NCBI RefSeq assembly: GCF_900101335.1
Contig: NZ_FNKA01000001.1
Span: forward strand, 1,054,001 to 1,118,000
DNA: 64,000 bases
Direction of reading: 5' to 3'
DNA from: Quadrisphaera sp. DSM 44207
GTDB lineage: Bacteria; Actinomycetota; Actinomycetes; Actinomycetales; Quadrisphaeraceae
A program made the translations under genes and the position numbers. A model generated the notes under the pieces. It was given only the letters and a program-made list of their open reading frames with translations, did not search any database and was not told where the DNA came from. The first letter of the stretch is position 1; every line of letters begins with the position of its first letter. This document shows positions 17,516-27,911 of this stretch, one piece after another.

Positions 17516-18640
17516 GTGCCCGTCCCCTTCACCCCCTCGCCCCGGCCCACGCTGGGCGTGGAGTGGGAGATGGCGCTGGTGGACCGCCGCACCGGCGACC
17601 TGTGCAGCAGCGCGGGCGAGGTGCTGCGCGCCGTCCACGAGGGCGGGTGCGACGAGGCCCGCGTGACCAAGGAGCTGCTGCGCAACACCGTCGAGGTCGT
17701 CACCGGGGTGTGCGAGACCGTCGCCGAGGCGGTGGAGGACCTGCGGGCCACGCGCGAGCTGGTGCGCAGGGCCGCGGAGCCGCTCGGCATCGAGCTGGTC
17801 AGCTCCGGCACGCACCCGTTCGCCCAGTGGAGCGCCCAGCAGGTCACCGAGGGCCCGCGCTACGCCGAGCTCATCGAGCGCACGCAGTGGTGGGGCCGGC
17901 AGATGCTGATCTGGGGCGTGCACGTGCACGTGGGCGTCTCCTCGGTGCACAAGGTGCTGCCGATCCTCAACTCCCTGCTCAACACCTTCCCGCACCTGCA
18001 GGCCCTCTCGGCGTCCTCGCCGTACTGGGCGGGCACCGACACCGGGTACGCCAGCAACCGGGCGCTGATGTTCCAGCAGCTGCCCACGGCCGGGCTGCCG
18101 TTCCAGTTCGACACCTGGGCTCAGCTGGAGTCCTACGTCGACGACATGCTCGTCACGGGCGTCGTCGACTCGTTCAAGGACATCCGCTGGGACGTCCGCC
18201 CCTCCCCCGCCAACGGCACCATCGAGGTGCGCGTGTGCGACGGCATCCCGACGCTGCGGGAGCTGACGGCCCTGACGGCGCTCGTGCAGTGCCTCGTCGT
18301 CGACCTCGACGCCCGCCTGGAGGCCGGCGAGCAGCTGCCGACCATGCCGCCGTGGCACGTGCAGGAGAACAAGTGGCGCTCGGCGCGCTACGGCCTGGAC
18401 GCCGAGGTCATCCTCGACGCCGCGGGCCGCGAGCGCCTCGTCACGGACGACCTGGCGGACCTGCTCGAGCGCCTCGCGCCCACGGCCGCGCGCCTGGGGT
18501 GCTCGAAGGAGCTGGCGAGCGTGGCGGAGATCCCGCGCCGGGGGGCCAGCTACCAGCGCCAGCGCGCCGTCGCGGCGGCGCACGGCGGTGACCTGCGGGC
18601 GGTGGTGGACAGCCTGGTCGCGGAGATGCGCGAGGGCTGA
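17516..18640 (+). CDS. Carboxylate-amine ligase, YbdK family (glutamate-cysteine ligase type 2)
   Basis: A 374-residue ATP-dependent ligase of the GCS2 family. It starts at the N-terminal core TLGVEWEMALVD and has GTHPFAQW, the strand WGVHVHVGVSS, and RPSPANGTIEVRVCDGIPTLREL, all shared with YbdK. Family members join glutamate to cysteine or another amine and have weak gamma-glutamylcysteine activity. The true substrate here is unknown. GTG at 17516 starts just upstream of the conserved core. It is probably co-transcribed with the DUF6480 gene and converges on csrA. Confidence 0.87.
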   Translation: MPVPFTPSPRPTLGVEWEMALVDRRTGDLCSSAGEVLRAVHEGGCDEARVTKELLRNTVEVVTGVCETVAEAVEDLRATRELVRRAAEPLGIELVSSGTHPFAQWSAQQVTEGPRYAELIERTQWWGRQMLIWGVHVHVGVSSVHKVLPILNSLLNTFPHLQALSASSPYWAGTDTGYASNRALMFQQLPTAGLPFQFDTWAQLESYVDDMLVTGVVDSFKDIRWDVRPSPANGTIEVRVCDGIPTLRELTALTALVQCLVVDLDARLEAGEQLPTMPPWHVQENKWRSARYGLDAEVILDAAGRERLVTDDLADLLERLAPTAARLGCSKELASVAEIPRRGASYQRQRAVAAAHGGDLRAVVDSLVAEMREG

Positions 18641-18654
18641 GGACGGCCCGGCGC

Positions 18655-18719
18655 GGGCGGTCGTTCCGGGCGGTCGTTCCGGGCGGTCGTTCCGGGCGGT
18701 CGTTCCGGGCGGCGGTTCC
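18655..18719. repeat. 13-bp tandem repeat between convergent genes
   Basis: Five tandem copies of GGGCGGTCGTTCC, the first four identical and the last with two changes. They fill the gap between the ligase stop (18640) and the csrA stop (18729). No hairpin is obvious. Confidence 0.9.
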
Positions 18720-18728
18720 GGTGCCGGC

Positions 18729-19004
18729 TCAGGCGGACGGCGTCCGGCGGCCGGGGCGCGCGGACGCGCCCCGGCCGGCGAGGCCCTGCCGCAGGGCGTC
18801 GAGGGCCGCGGGCGTCGCCGGGGCGGCCGCCGCGGCGAGGTTGGCCTCGCGCACGGCGCGGAAGACCTCCTCGCGGTGGACCTGCACCTCGCGGGGGGCG
18901 TCGATGCCGACCCGCACGACGTCGCCGCGGACCTCGACGATCGTGACCACCACGTCGGACCCGATCACGACGCTCTCTCCGGCACGGCGCGTCAGGACCA
19001 GCAT
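18729..19004 (-). CDS. csrA: Carbon storage regulator CsrA
   Basis: A 91-residue RNA-binding regulator. The CsrA core fills residues 1-60 (MLVLTRRAGESVVIGSDVVV, then VRVGIDAPREVQVHREEVF). A 30-residue Ala/Arg-rich tail is longer than usual. In flagellated Gram-positives CsrA blocks flagellin translation and is titrated by FliW, which is encoded at 55774-56187. The gene is separated from the flagellar operon by a terminator. On the minus strand TATCGT (19011-19016) lies 6 nt before the ATG, and the GGAGGG abuts the ATG with no spacing, so the mRNA is probably leaderless. Confidence 0.95.
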   Translation of the reverse strand: MLVLTRRAGESVVIGSDVVVTIVEVRGDVVRVGIDAPREVQVHREEVFRAVREANLAAAAAPATPAALDALRQGLAGRGASARPGRRTPSA

Positions 19005-19060
19005 CCCTCCACGATACGGGCCCGCAGGTCGCCGCGGGCCGAGTGGACGCAGGACGTCCC

Positions 19061-19091
19061 GAGGGGCCCGCCGCGCCGCGGCGGGCCCCTC
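19061..19091 (-). terminator. Terminator at the end of the flagellar operon
   Basis: A perfect 14-bp inverted repeat (19061-19074 with 19078-19091) with a 3-nt loop lies 40 nt beyond the PilZ gene stop. It separates the long leftward flagellar transcript from csrA. Confidence 0.75.
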
Positions 19092-19130
19092 ACGAGCAGG
19101 AGCAGGCGGTGCTGCGGCGCAGCCCCGCGC

Positions 19131-19768
19131 TCACGCCCGGCGACGGTAGCGGCGCTCCCACGCGAAGACGTGGCCGCGGATCTCGTCGGCGCCCGGCACC
19201 GGCTGGTGGAACTGGACGGCGAGCTCGGCGGCCAGGCCCCGCTCGGTGGCGCGCAGCACGGTGCCGGTGAGGGCGAAGTCGCCCTGGCGCTCGCCGCCGA
19301 CGACGACGTCCGCGACGACGGCGCTGCCGACGCCGCCGCCCCAGCCCGTCACGAGGGCGAGCATGCCGCCCTCGGACAGGTCCAGCACGTCGCCCTGCGC
19401 GGTGCCCTCGAAGGGCACCAGCCAGGTCAGGGTCGTGCGCGCCACCACGGCGGGGGCGCGCACGAAGGAGCGGCGCTGGTGGACGACGACGTCGCCCACG
19501 GGCTGCACCCACCACACGGGCACGGCGCCGAGGACGCGCTGGCGCAGCAGCACCTGGACCACGAGCGCGCCGCCCGCGGTCGGCCAGACGAGGTCGAAGG
19601 CCTCACCGGGCGCGGCGGGCTCGCCGCCCCCGGGAAAACCGGGCGCGGCGACGGCGAGCCAGCCCTCGTGCAGAGCCTCGACCCGGCTGGGTCGGGTGCG
19701 GCCGGCGGCGTCGACGACGCTGACGGCGTCGTGCAGGTGCGGCAGGTGCGGGCGGGCCGCGGAGGCGC

Positions 19769-19772
<4 letters not shown>
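19131..19772 (-). CDS. PilZ-domain (YcgR-like) c-di-GMP-binding protein
   Basis: A 213-residue protein with an N-terminal barrel resembling the YcgR/PilZN domain (about 10-95). A C-terminal PilZ domain carries the c-di-GMP motifs RRSFVR (100-105) and DLSEGG (131-136), close to the R-x3-R and D/N-x-S-x2-G consensus. In other bacteria YcgR binds the motor when c-di-GMP is high and slows swimming. The GTG overlaps the stop of the FlhF-like gene (GTGA). It is the last gene of the leftward flagellar operon, so a motor-brake role is likely. Confidence 0.82.
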
Positions 19773-21512
<1,740 letters not shown>

Positions 21513-21535
<23 letters not shown>

Positions 21536-23558
21536 CGCTCACCACCCCCACGGTCTCGATCATCAGGCCGGGCCCGGAGACCTCGGCGTAGGACAGCGCG
21601 GTCACCCGCGGCACCGCCATCGCCACCAGGCGGCGCAGCGGGGCGCGCAGCGCCGGGGCGCACACGAGCACCGGAGCCCACCCGAGCTCCTCGGCGGCCG
21701 CCAGGCGGCGTCCGACCTCGTCCACGAGTCGCTCGACCCTGGAAGGATCCATGCCGACCTGCGTGCCGGCGTCCGTGACACGCAGGGACTCCACGAGCTG
21801 GTGCTCCAGGAGGGGGTCGAGGGTCAGCACGCGCAGCACGCCGTCCTGCACGTGCGCGGCCGCGACCGCCGGCCCCAGCGCGGTGCGGGCGGCCTCGACG
21901 AGGGCGTCGACGTCCGCGCCGCCCTTGGCGCGCAGGGACAGGCCCTCGTAGATGCGCGCGAGGTCGCGGATCGCCACGCCCTCCTCGAGCAGGGCCTGCA
22001 GGACCCGCTGCACCTCCCCCAGGGAGAGCAGGTTGGGCACGAGCTCCTCGACCACGGCGGGGTCGGACTGCTTGAGGGCGTCGGTGAGGGTGCGCACGTC
22101 CTCGCGGGAGAGCAGTCGCGCGGCGTTGGTGCGCACGATCTCGGCCAGGTGCGTGATGAGCACGGACGCGCGGTCGACGACGGTGGCGCCGGTCATCTCC
22201 GCCTGGTGGCGCATCTCGGCGGGGATCCACTTGCCCGACAGCCCGAACACCGGCTCGGTGGTCACCTGCCCGGGCAGGCCGTCGAGCGCGTCGCCGAGGG
22301 CGAGCACCTTGCCGGACGGCGCCTGGCCGGCGCCGACCTGGACCCCGGAGATCCGCACGGCGTAGGTGGACAGCGGCAGGTCGATGGAGTCGCGGGTGCG
22401 CACCGGCGGGACGACGACCCCCAGCTCGAGGGCCACCTTGCGGCGCAGGGATCGCACCCGGTCGAGCAGGTCGCCGCCGGAGGAGGCGTCGACGAGGTCG
22501 ACGAGGTCGGGCGCCAGGACGATCTCGAGGGGGTCCACGCGCATCTGCTGCATCAGCGCCTCGGGCGTCTCGGGCAGCGCGGTGAGGGCGCTGGGGGCCT
22601 CCTCGGCGGCGGCCTCGTCGGCCTCGGCGGGCAGGCGCTGCGCGAGCAGGATCATCGCGGCGCCGATGAGCACGAACGGCAGCTTGGGCAGGCCGGGGAT
22701 GAGCGCGATGGCGATCGCGCCGGCGCCGGCGATGCGCAGGGCCGGCTGCGAGCGCAGCAGCTGGGAGGCGGCGTCGCTGCCGAGGTCGCCCTGCGTGGTG
22801 GCGCGGGTGACGATGAGGCCGGTCGCCACGGACATCAGCAGCGCGGGCACCTGGGTGACGAGGCCGTCGCCGATGGTGAGCAGGCTGTAGGTGGCCAGCG
22901 CCTCCCCGGGGGCCATGCCGCGCTGGGCCACGCCGATCACGAACCCGCCGACGAGGTTGATCAGCGTGATGATGATGCCGGCGATGGCGTCGCCCTTGAC
23001 GAACTTCGAGCCGCCGTCCATCGCGCCGTAGAAGTCGGCCTCGGCGGTGACCTCGGCGCGGCGGGTGCGCGCGACGTCCTCGTCGATGAGGCCGGCGTTG
23101 AGGTCGGCGTCGATCGCCATCTGCTTGCCGGGCATCGCGTCGAGGGTGAAGCGGGCGCCGACCTCGGCGACGCGGCCGGCGCCGTTGGTGATGACGACGA
23201 ACTGGATCACCACGAGGATCAGGAAGATCACGAGGCCGATGACGAGGGAGCCGTCGACGACGAAGTGCCCGAAGGCGTCGATGACCTTGCCGGCGTAGCC
23301 GTCGGCGAGCACCAGGCGCGTGGAGGCGACGTTGAGGCCGAGGCGGAAGAGGGTCGCCACGAGCAGCAGCGACGGGAAGATGGAGAAGTCCAGCGGCCGC
23401 TTGACGTACATGCTGGTCATGAGGATCAGCAGCGCGCCGCTGATGTTCACGGCGATCAGCAGATCCAGCAGCAGCGCCGGCAGCGGGATGACGAGCAGCA
23501 GCACGGTGCCGACCACGCCGACCGGCATGGCGAGCTGGCTCCAGCGACGAGGGCCCAA
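21513..23558 (-). CDS. flhA: Flagellar export gate protein FlhA
   Basis: A 681-residue inner-membrane component of the flagellar type III export gate. The N-terminal half has about eight transmembrane helices. The FHIPEP signature region RFTLDAMPGKQMAIDADLNA begins near residue 136. The cytoplasmic C-terminal domain, which docks chaperone-substrate complexes and FliJ, spans about 345-681 after a Glu/Ala-rich linker. A FliA-type promoter at 23635-23663 precedes it, and a 151-nt gap separates it from the upstream hypothetical gene. Confidence 0.97.
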
Positions 23559-23634
23559 CGTCCGTCCTGTTCCGGGGTCTCCCCCGTTGGTCGCGGCCCG
23601 TCCCTGGCCGTGCGGCGCCGTCCTGGCACGGGTG

Positions 23635-23663
23635 TCATCGGCCGCGGCGGCCGCGACCTTGAG
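23635..23663 (-). promoter_or_regulatory. FliA-type promoter of flhA
   Basis: Minus strand CTCAAG (23658-23663), 16-nt spacer, CCGATGA (23635-23641). Transcription would start near 23628, giving a leader of about 70 nt before flhA. Confidence 0.6.
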
Positions 23664-23709
23664 CCGGGGCCCCGGGGGCCGGCCGGGGGCGGCTCCCGGG
23701 GAGGGCCTC

Positions 23710-24144
23710 TCAGACGACGCGGTCCACGCGCGCGACCGCCGGGCGCGGGGAGGTCTGGGCGGCGACGTCGCGCGCGTGCCGCCGTCCCTCGAGGTAGGTG
23801 ATGATCCCGGCCAGGTGCGCGGGCTCGATGGGGTGCGGCGCGCGCTGGTGGCGCTCGTAGAGCGTCTGCGCCTGGTCGACGCCGAGGTCGCTCACCAGGC
23901 GGCCGAGGTAGCGCTCCGTGGCCAGGACCGCCGCGACCGCGCTCGCGTCGCCCGCGCCCGAGGCGGCCTCGACCACGCGCACGTCGTCCGGGGTCAGGTG
24001 GCCGACCAGCTCGCGGCGGGTGAGCCCGACCCGGGCCGCGGCGTGCTCGATCGCGCCGGGGCGGCCGGCGGGCGCGGCGAGCGGGACGTCGCGGGCGCTG
24101 CCGCTGCCGCTCGCGGGGACGGCGGGAACGGGTCCGATGGACAT
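23710..24144 (-). CDS. Hypothetical protein between flhB and flhA
   Basis: A 144-residue protein of unknown function. It has no membrane segment or signal peptide. A disordered N-terminus (30 residues rich in Pro, Ser, Gly) precedes a mostly helical, charged domain with VGLTRRELVGHLTPDDVRVV, RYLGRLVSDLGVDQAQTLYE and AHLAGIITYLEGRRHARDVA. A strong ribosome site (GGAAGGAGATCCCC before the ATG) shows it is translated. Its place between flhB and flhA suggests a flagellar export or assembly role, but I do not recognise the family. Confidence 0.7.
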   Translation of the reverse strand: MSIGPVPAVPASGSGSARDVPLAAPAGRPGAIEHAAARVGLTRRELVGHLTPDDVRVVEAASGAGDASAVAAVLATERYLGRLVSDLGVDQAQTLYERHQRAPHPIEPAHLAGIITYLEGRRHARDVAAQTSPRPAVARVDRVV

Positions 24145-24167
24145 GGGGATCTCCTTCCTCCCCCGGC

Positions 24168-24196
24168 ACATCGGCCGCCGCGGCGCCGCGCTGGAC
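24168..24196 (-). promoter_or_regulatory. Weak FliA-type promoter candidate
   Basis: Minus strand GTCCAG (24191-24196), 16-nt spacer, CCGATGT (24168-24174), ahead of the hypothetical gene at 23710-24144. The -10 box is good, but the -35 box matches only four of six positions. Confidence 0.3.
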
Positions 24197-24261
24197 GCCC
24201 GTGGACCCTCTCGGGCGCTCCTGGACGCCCGGGTCGCCCGACCGGCCCAGCGACCCCCTCG

Positions 24262-24369
24262 ACCGCACCTGGGCGCACAACAGCGCCCGCGGCCCGCCTG
24301 AAACCGCAACTGGGCGCACAACAGCGCCTACGGCGTGCCTGGAACCGCACCTGGGCGCACAACAGCAGC
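24262..24369. repeat. 41-bp tandem repeat, family A
   Basis: Three copies begin at 24262, 24303 and 24344, an exact 41-bp period. The conserved core is ACCGCACCTGGGCGCACAAC followed by AGCGCC (third copy AGCAGCG). It fills the gap between flhB and the hypothetical gene. A related inverted pair occurs at 43560-43624. Confidence 0.9.
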
Positions 24370-24392
24370 GCGGAGAGGGGGCGGCGCGAAGG

Positions 24393-25490
24393 TCAGGCCG
24401 GCAGGGCGCTGCCGGACGGCGCGCGGTGCACGCCGGCGGCCGAGCCGCGCCGGCGCAGCGCCATCACGAACGCCAGCACGCGGGCGACCGCGGCGTACAG
24501 GTGCGGCGGGATCTCCTGGTCCAGCTCGCACGCGGCGTGCAGGGCGCGCGCCAGCGGGACGTCGGCCACCATCGGCACGCGGTGCTCGGTGGCCCTCTCG
24601 CGGATGCGGGCGGCCACGTGCCCGGCGCCCTTGGCCACCACGCGCGGGGCCCCGCGGTCCTTGTCGTAGCGCAGCGCCACGGCGACGTGCGTGGGGTTGA
24701 CGAGCACGACGTCGGCCTTCTGCACCTCGGCCATCATGCGGTTGCGGCTCATCGCCATCTGCTTGGAGCGGATCGCGCCCTTCAGCTGCGGGTCGCCCTC
24801 GGACTGCTTGTGCTCGTCCTGGACCTCCTTGCGCGTCATCCGCAGCTGCTTGGTGATCCGGCGGCGGGTGACGGCGTAGTCGGCAGCGGCGAGCACCAGG
24901 CCCACCGCCACGGCCGTGCGCAGCATGGACGCCGTGCCGCCCGAGACCGCCTCCAGGGTGCTCGACAGCGGCATCGACCCGGCGGTCAGCAGCAGCGGCG
25001 CGAGCTCCCGGATCGTCAGCTGCAGCACGAACGCGACCGCGACCGTCTTCAGCAGCGCCTTGGCGCCCTGCCACCACGCGGCCGGCCCGAACAGGCGCTT
25101 GAGGCCCTTGAGCAGGTGCAGGTTCTTCGCGCTGGGCTTGGCGGCCTTGGTGGCGACGTGGATGCCGCCCTGCCCGGCGGACGCGGCGATCGCCACGACG
25201 ACCGTGACGGCCAGCAGCGGCCCCAGCACGGGCAGCAGCGCCCCGGCGCCCTGCCCGAGGGCGGCGAGCACCATCGCGGGCTCGGGGTCGCGGGCGACGT
25301 CGGCGACCCCGGCGAGCATGCGCTCGGTGCGCTCGCGGCCCTCGGCGATCACCACCGGGAGCACCGCCGCGGCCGCGCCGAGCCCGAGCCAGGCGCCGAG
25401 GTCGGGCGAGCGCGCGACCTGGCCCTGCTGGCGGGCCTCCTTCAGCTTCTTGGCGGTGGGCTTCTCGGTCTTGTCCTCGCCCCCGCTCAC
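24393..25490 (-). CDS. flhB: Flagellar export switch protein FlhB
   Basis: A 365-residue membrane protein that switches export from rod/hook to filament substrates. Four transmembrane segments lie between about residues 30 and 210. The cytoplasmic domain holds the self-cleavage motif NPTH at 265-268, cleaved between Asn and Pro. The N-terminus (EDKTEKPTAKKLKEARQQGQ) is typical. The GTG at 25490 overlaps the fliR stop. The C-terminus extends about 15 residues past the usual end. Confidence 0.97.
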   Translation of the reverse strand: MSGGEDKTEKPTAKKLKEARQQGQVARSPDLGAWLGLGAAAAVLPVVIAEGRERTERMLAGVADVARDPEPAMVLAALGQGAGALLPVLGPLLAVTVVVAIAASAGQGGIHVATKAAKPSAKNLHLLKGLKRLFGPAAWWQGAKALLKTVAVAFVLQLTIRELAPLLLTAGSMPLSSTLEAVSGGTASMLRTAVAVGLVLAAADYAVTRRRITKQLRMTRKEVQDEHKQSEGDPQLKGAIRSKQMAMSRNRMMAEVQKADVVLVNPTHVAVALRYDKDRGAPRVVAKGAGHVAARIRERATEHRVPMVADVPLARALHAACELDQEIPPHLYAAVARVLAFVMALRRRGSAAGVHRAPSGSALPA

Positions 25491-26287
25491 GACCCGCTCC
25501 CGCCCCGCGCGATCGTCGTGGTGGTCCGGACGGCGTCCTGCGCCAGGGAGTCGACGAGGGAGGGCAGGACGGCGACGGCGAGGACGGCGACGCTGAGGGT
25601 GATGAAGATCTTCAGCGGGAAGCCGAGGGAGAACGCGTTCAGCGCCGGCGCCACGCGCGTGAGCAGCCCCAGGCCGACGTCGGTGAGGAAGAGGACGGCG
25701 ATGAGCGGGCCGGCGATCTGCAGCGCGGCGAGGAACAGCTGCGCGGCGCCGTCCGTGACGACGCGGGCGACGACGTCCAGCGACAGGCCCTCGTCGACGC
25801 CGAGGACGTCGAAGCTGCGGTGCAGCCCGTGCAGGACCACCAGGTGCCCGTCGCTGGCGAACAGCAGCACGATCGCCGTGAAGTGGTAGAAGCGCCCGAA
25901 GATCGACGAGCCGCTCTGCGTCTGCGGGTCGAAGGCCTGCGCGAGCTGGAAGCCGCCGAAGAGGTCGATCAGGTCGCCGGCGGCCTGCACGGCGGCGAAG
26001 ACGAGGTAGCAGGCGAAGCCGAGGGCGCCCCCGATCAGCACCTGCTGCGCGGCGGCGACGACGAGCGCGCCCGCCTGCAGGGTGGCCGGCGGCAGGTCGA
26101 GCCCGGGCGCGACGGCCAGGCCGAGGGCGAGGGCGAGCAGCGCCTTGACGCGCGCGGGGATCGCGCGGTGCGCGAAGGGCGGCGCGAGGACCAGCCAGGT
26201 GGTGATGCGCAGCACCGCGAGCAGCGTGGCGACGACGGTCTCCAGGGGCACCCCGAACGACAGGGGCGCCGGCGCGGGCAGGCTCAC
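25487..26287 (-). CDS. fliR: Flagellar export gate protein FliR
   Basis: A 266-residue integral membrane protein of the export gate, which assembles with FliP and FliQ. About six hydrophobic helices are visible. Family features include RITTWLVLAPPFAHRAIPARVK, GDLIDLFGGFQLAQAFDPQT, and PALNAFSLGFPLKIFITL near the C-terminus. The ATG is 6 nt after the fliQ stop and the stop overlaps flhB. Confidence 0.96.
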   Translation of the reverse strand: MSLPAPAPLSFGVPLETVVATLLAVLRITTWLVLAPPFAHRAIPARVKALLALALGLAVAPGLDLPPATLQAGALVVAAAQQVLIGGALGFACYLVFAAVQAAGDLIDLFGGFQLAQAFDPQTQSGSSIFGRFYHFTAIVLLFASDGHLVVLHGLHRSFDVLGVDEGLSLDVVARVVTDGAAQLFLAALQIAGPLIAVLFLTDVGLGLLTRVAPALNAFSLGFPLKIFITLSVAVLAVAVLPSLVDSLAQDAVRTTTTIARGGSGS

Positions 26288-26293
26288 GGCGGC

Positions 26294-26569
26294 TCAGCCG
26301 GCGGCGAGCAGGTCGGGGATGCGGCCGAAGAGCGCGGTGGTGAAGGAGACCCACTCGTGCAGCATCCAGTTGCCCGTCACCAGCAGCGCCACGCCGACCG
26401 CGAGGGCCTTGGGCACGAAGCTGAGCGTGACCTCCTGGATCTGCGTGACCGACTGCAGCAGCGAGATCGCGAAGCCGACCACGAGGGCGGTCACCAGCAC
26501 GGGGGCGGACAGCTTGGCGGCCACGAGCAGCGCCTGCAGGCCGATGTCGAGGACGGCGGCGTCGCTCAC
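26294..26569 (-). CDS. fliQ: Flagellar export gate protein FliQ
   Basis: A 91-residue protein with two transmembrane helices, standard FliQ length. The conserved VGFAISLLQSVTQIQEVTLS lies at about residues 32-51. Its GTG start overlaps the fliP stop (GTGA), so the two are translationally coupled. Confidence 0.96.
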   Translation of the reverse strand: MSDAAVLDIGLQALLVAAKLSAPVLVTALVVGFAISLLQSVTQIQEVTLSFVPKALAVGVALLVTGNWMLHEWVSFTTALFGRIPDLLAAG

Positions 26570-27462
26570 GAGCCGTAGCTCCCCACGAGGGCGGTGATGA
26601 TCAGGCCCCAGCCGTTGACGAGCACGAACAGGAGGAGCTTGAAGGGCAGGGCGACGGTCACCGGCGGCAGCATCATCATGCCCATCGCCATCAGCGCCGC
26701 GGAGACGACGACGTCGATGACGAGGAACGGCACGAAGATGACGAAGCCGATGATGAACGCGGCGCGCAGCTCGGAGAGGACGAAGGCCGGCACGAGGGTC
26801 AGCAGCGGCACGTCCTCGCGGCTGGCCGGGTTGGGCCGGTCGGCGGCGCGGGATATCAGCGCCAGGTCCTCCCCGCGGGTCTGGCCGAGCATGAACTCGC
26901 GCACCGGCTGCACGCCCACCTCGAACGCCTGGCCCGAGGTCATCGCCCCGGCCAGGTAGGGCTGCACGGCGCCCTCGTTGACCTCCGAGATCACCGGGGC
27001 CATGACGAAGAGGGTGAGGAAGAGGGCCAGGCCGGCGAGCACCTGGTTCGGCGGCATCGAGGTCAGGCCGAGCGCGTTGCGGGTGATGCTCAGCACCACG
27101 ATGATCTTGGTGAACGCGGTCGTCATGAGCAGCAGCGCGGGGGCCACCGCGAGCAGCGTGACGGCGATGATGAGGGTCACCGCCGAGCTCGGCGTCCCGT
27201 CGACGCCGTTGACGTCGACGCTGACCGCCGGGGCGGAGGCGTCGGGCGCCGCCGGGGGCACCGGGGCGGTCGGCCCCGGCGCGGTGCCGGTGGTGAGCAT
27301 GGCCGCCGGCAGGGCCGCCGCCGGCAGGGCCGCCGCGGCGGCGGGCGCCGCGGGAGCGCCGGCGAGCAGCGCGCCGAGGGCGAGCACGAGGGCCGCGAGG
27401 GCAGGGGCGGCCGCCGCCGCGGCGCCGGGACGGCGCCGGGGCGGGGAGGCGGAGGGGGTCAT
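26566..27462 (-). CDS. fliP: Flagellar export gate protein FliP
   Basis: A 298-residue export-gate protein with a cleavable N-terminal signal, an Ala/Pro-rich periplasmic stretch (about 45-90), then the FliP membrane core. Core motifs include TTAFTKIIVVLSITRNALGL, PPNQVLAGLALFLTLFVMAP and MGMMMLPPVTVALPFKLLLF. The ATG at 27462 overlaps the fliO stop (ATGA). Its N-terminal extension is longer and more Ala-rich than in enteric FliP. Confidence 0.96.
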   Translation of the reverse strand: MTPSASPPRRRPGAAAAAAPALAALVLALGALLAGAPAAPAAAAALPAAALPAAMLTTGTAPGPTAPVPPAAPDASAPAVSVDVNGVDGTPSSAVTLIIAVTLLAVAPALLLMTTAFTKIIVVLSITRNALGLTSMPPNQVLAGLALFLTLFVMAPVISEVNEGAVQPYLAGAMTSGQAFEVGVQPVREFMLGQTRGEDLALISRAADRPNPASREDVPLLTLVPAFVLSELRAAFIIGFVIFVPFLVIDVVVSAALMAMGMMMLPPVTVALPFKLLLFVLVNGWGLIITALVGSYGS

Positions 27463-27905
27463 CCTCGGGTGGTCCTCTCCCGCAGGGCCTCCAGGGCCCG
27501 GCTCCAGGTCTGCGGCGAGAGCGCCGAGCCCTGCAGCGGCGAGCGGGGCGCGGGCGCGGCGGTGCGCACGGCGGCGGTGGTGGCGGCGGTCAGGTCCACC
27601 TCGGTGCGCTGCTCGGGCGCCGCGGCGGGCTCGAGCACGGCGGACAGGTCGGTCTCGGCCAGCAGGCGCACGGACTGCTCGGTGACGCCGAGCACGAGCG
27701 CGCGGTCCCCGACCCGGACGACGGCCACGCCGGCGCTGCGCCCGAGGGACTGGCGCCCGACCACCGCGAAGCGACTGGCGGGAGCGACGCGGCCGGCGCC
27801 GGTGCGGCGGGCGCCGCGGGCGAGCAGCCACACCAGGCCGAGCACGGCGGCGAGGGAGACCGCCACGCGCAGCAGGAGGTCCGCGACGTCGAGACCGGTG
27901 CCCAC
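27459..27905 (-). CDS. fliO: Flagellar protein FliO
   Basis: A 148-residue protein with one N-terminal transmembrane helix (about residues 8-28) and a small cytoplasmic domain with the FliO pattern VVGRQSLGRSAGVAVVRVGDRALVLGVTEQ (about 48-77, given in part). FliO stabilises the FliP ring during export-gate assembly. Its identity rests on this pattern and on the fliN-fliO-fliP order. The C-terminal half is low complexity. Confidence 0.85.
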   Translation of the reverse strand: MGTGLDVADLLLRVAVSLAAVLGLVWLLARGARRTGAGRVAPASRFAVVGRQSLGRSAGVAVVRVGDRALVLGVTEQSVRLLAETDLSAVLEPAAAPEQRTEVDLTAATTAAVRTAAPAPRSPLQGSALSPQTWSRALEALRERTTRG

Positions 27906-27911
27906 GGCGGG

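Noticed and set aside
24262-24369. A CRISPR array
   Set aside because: The 41-bp units are contiguous and the segments between cores are similar rather than unique spacers. There are no cas genes.
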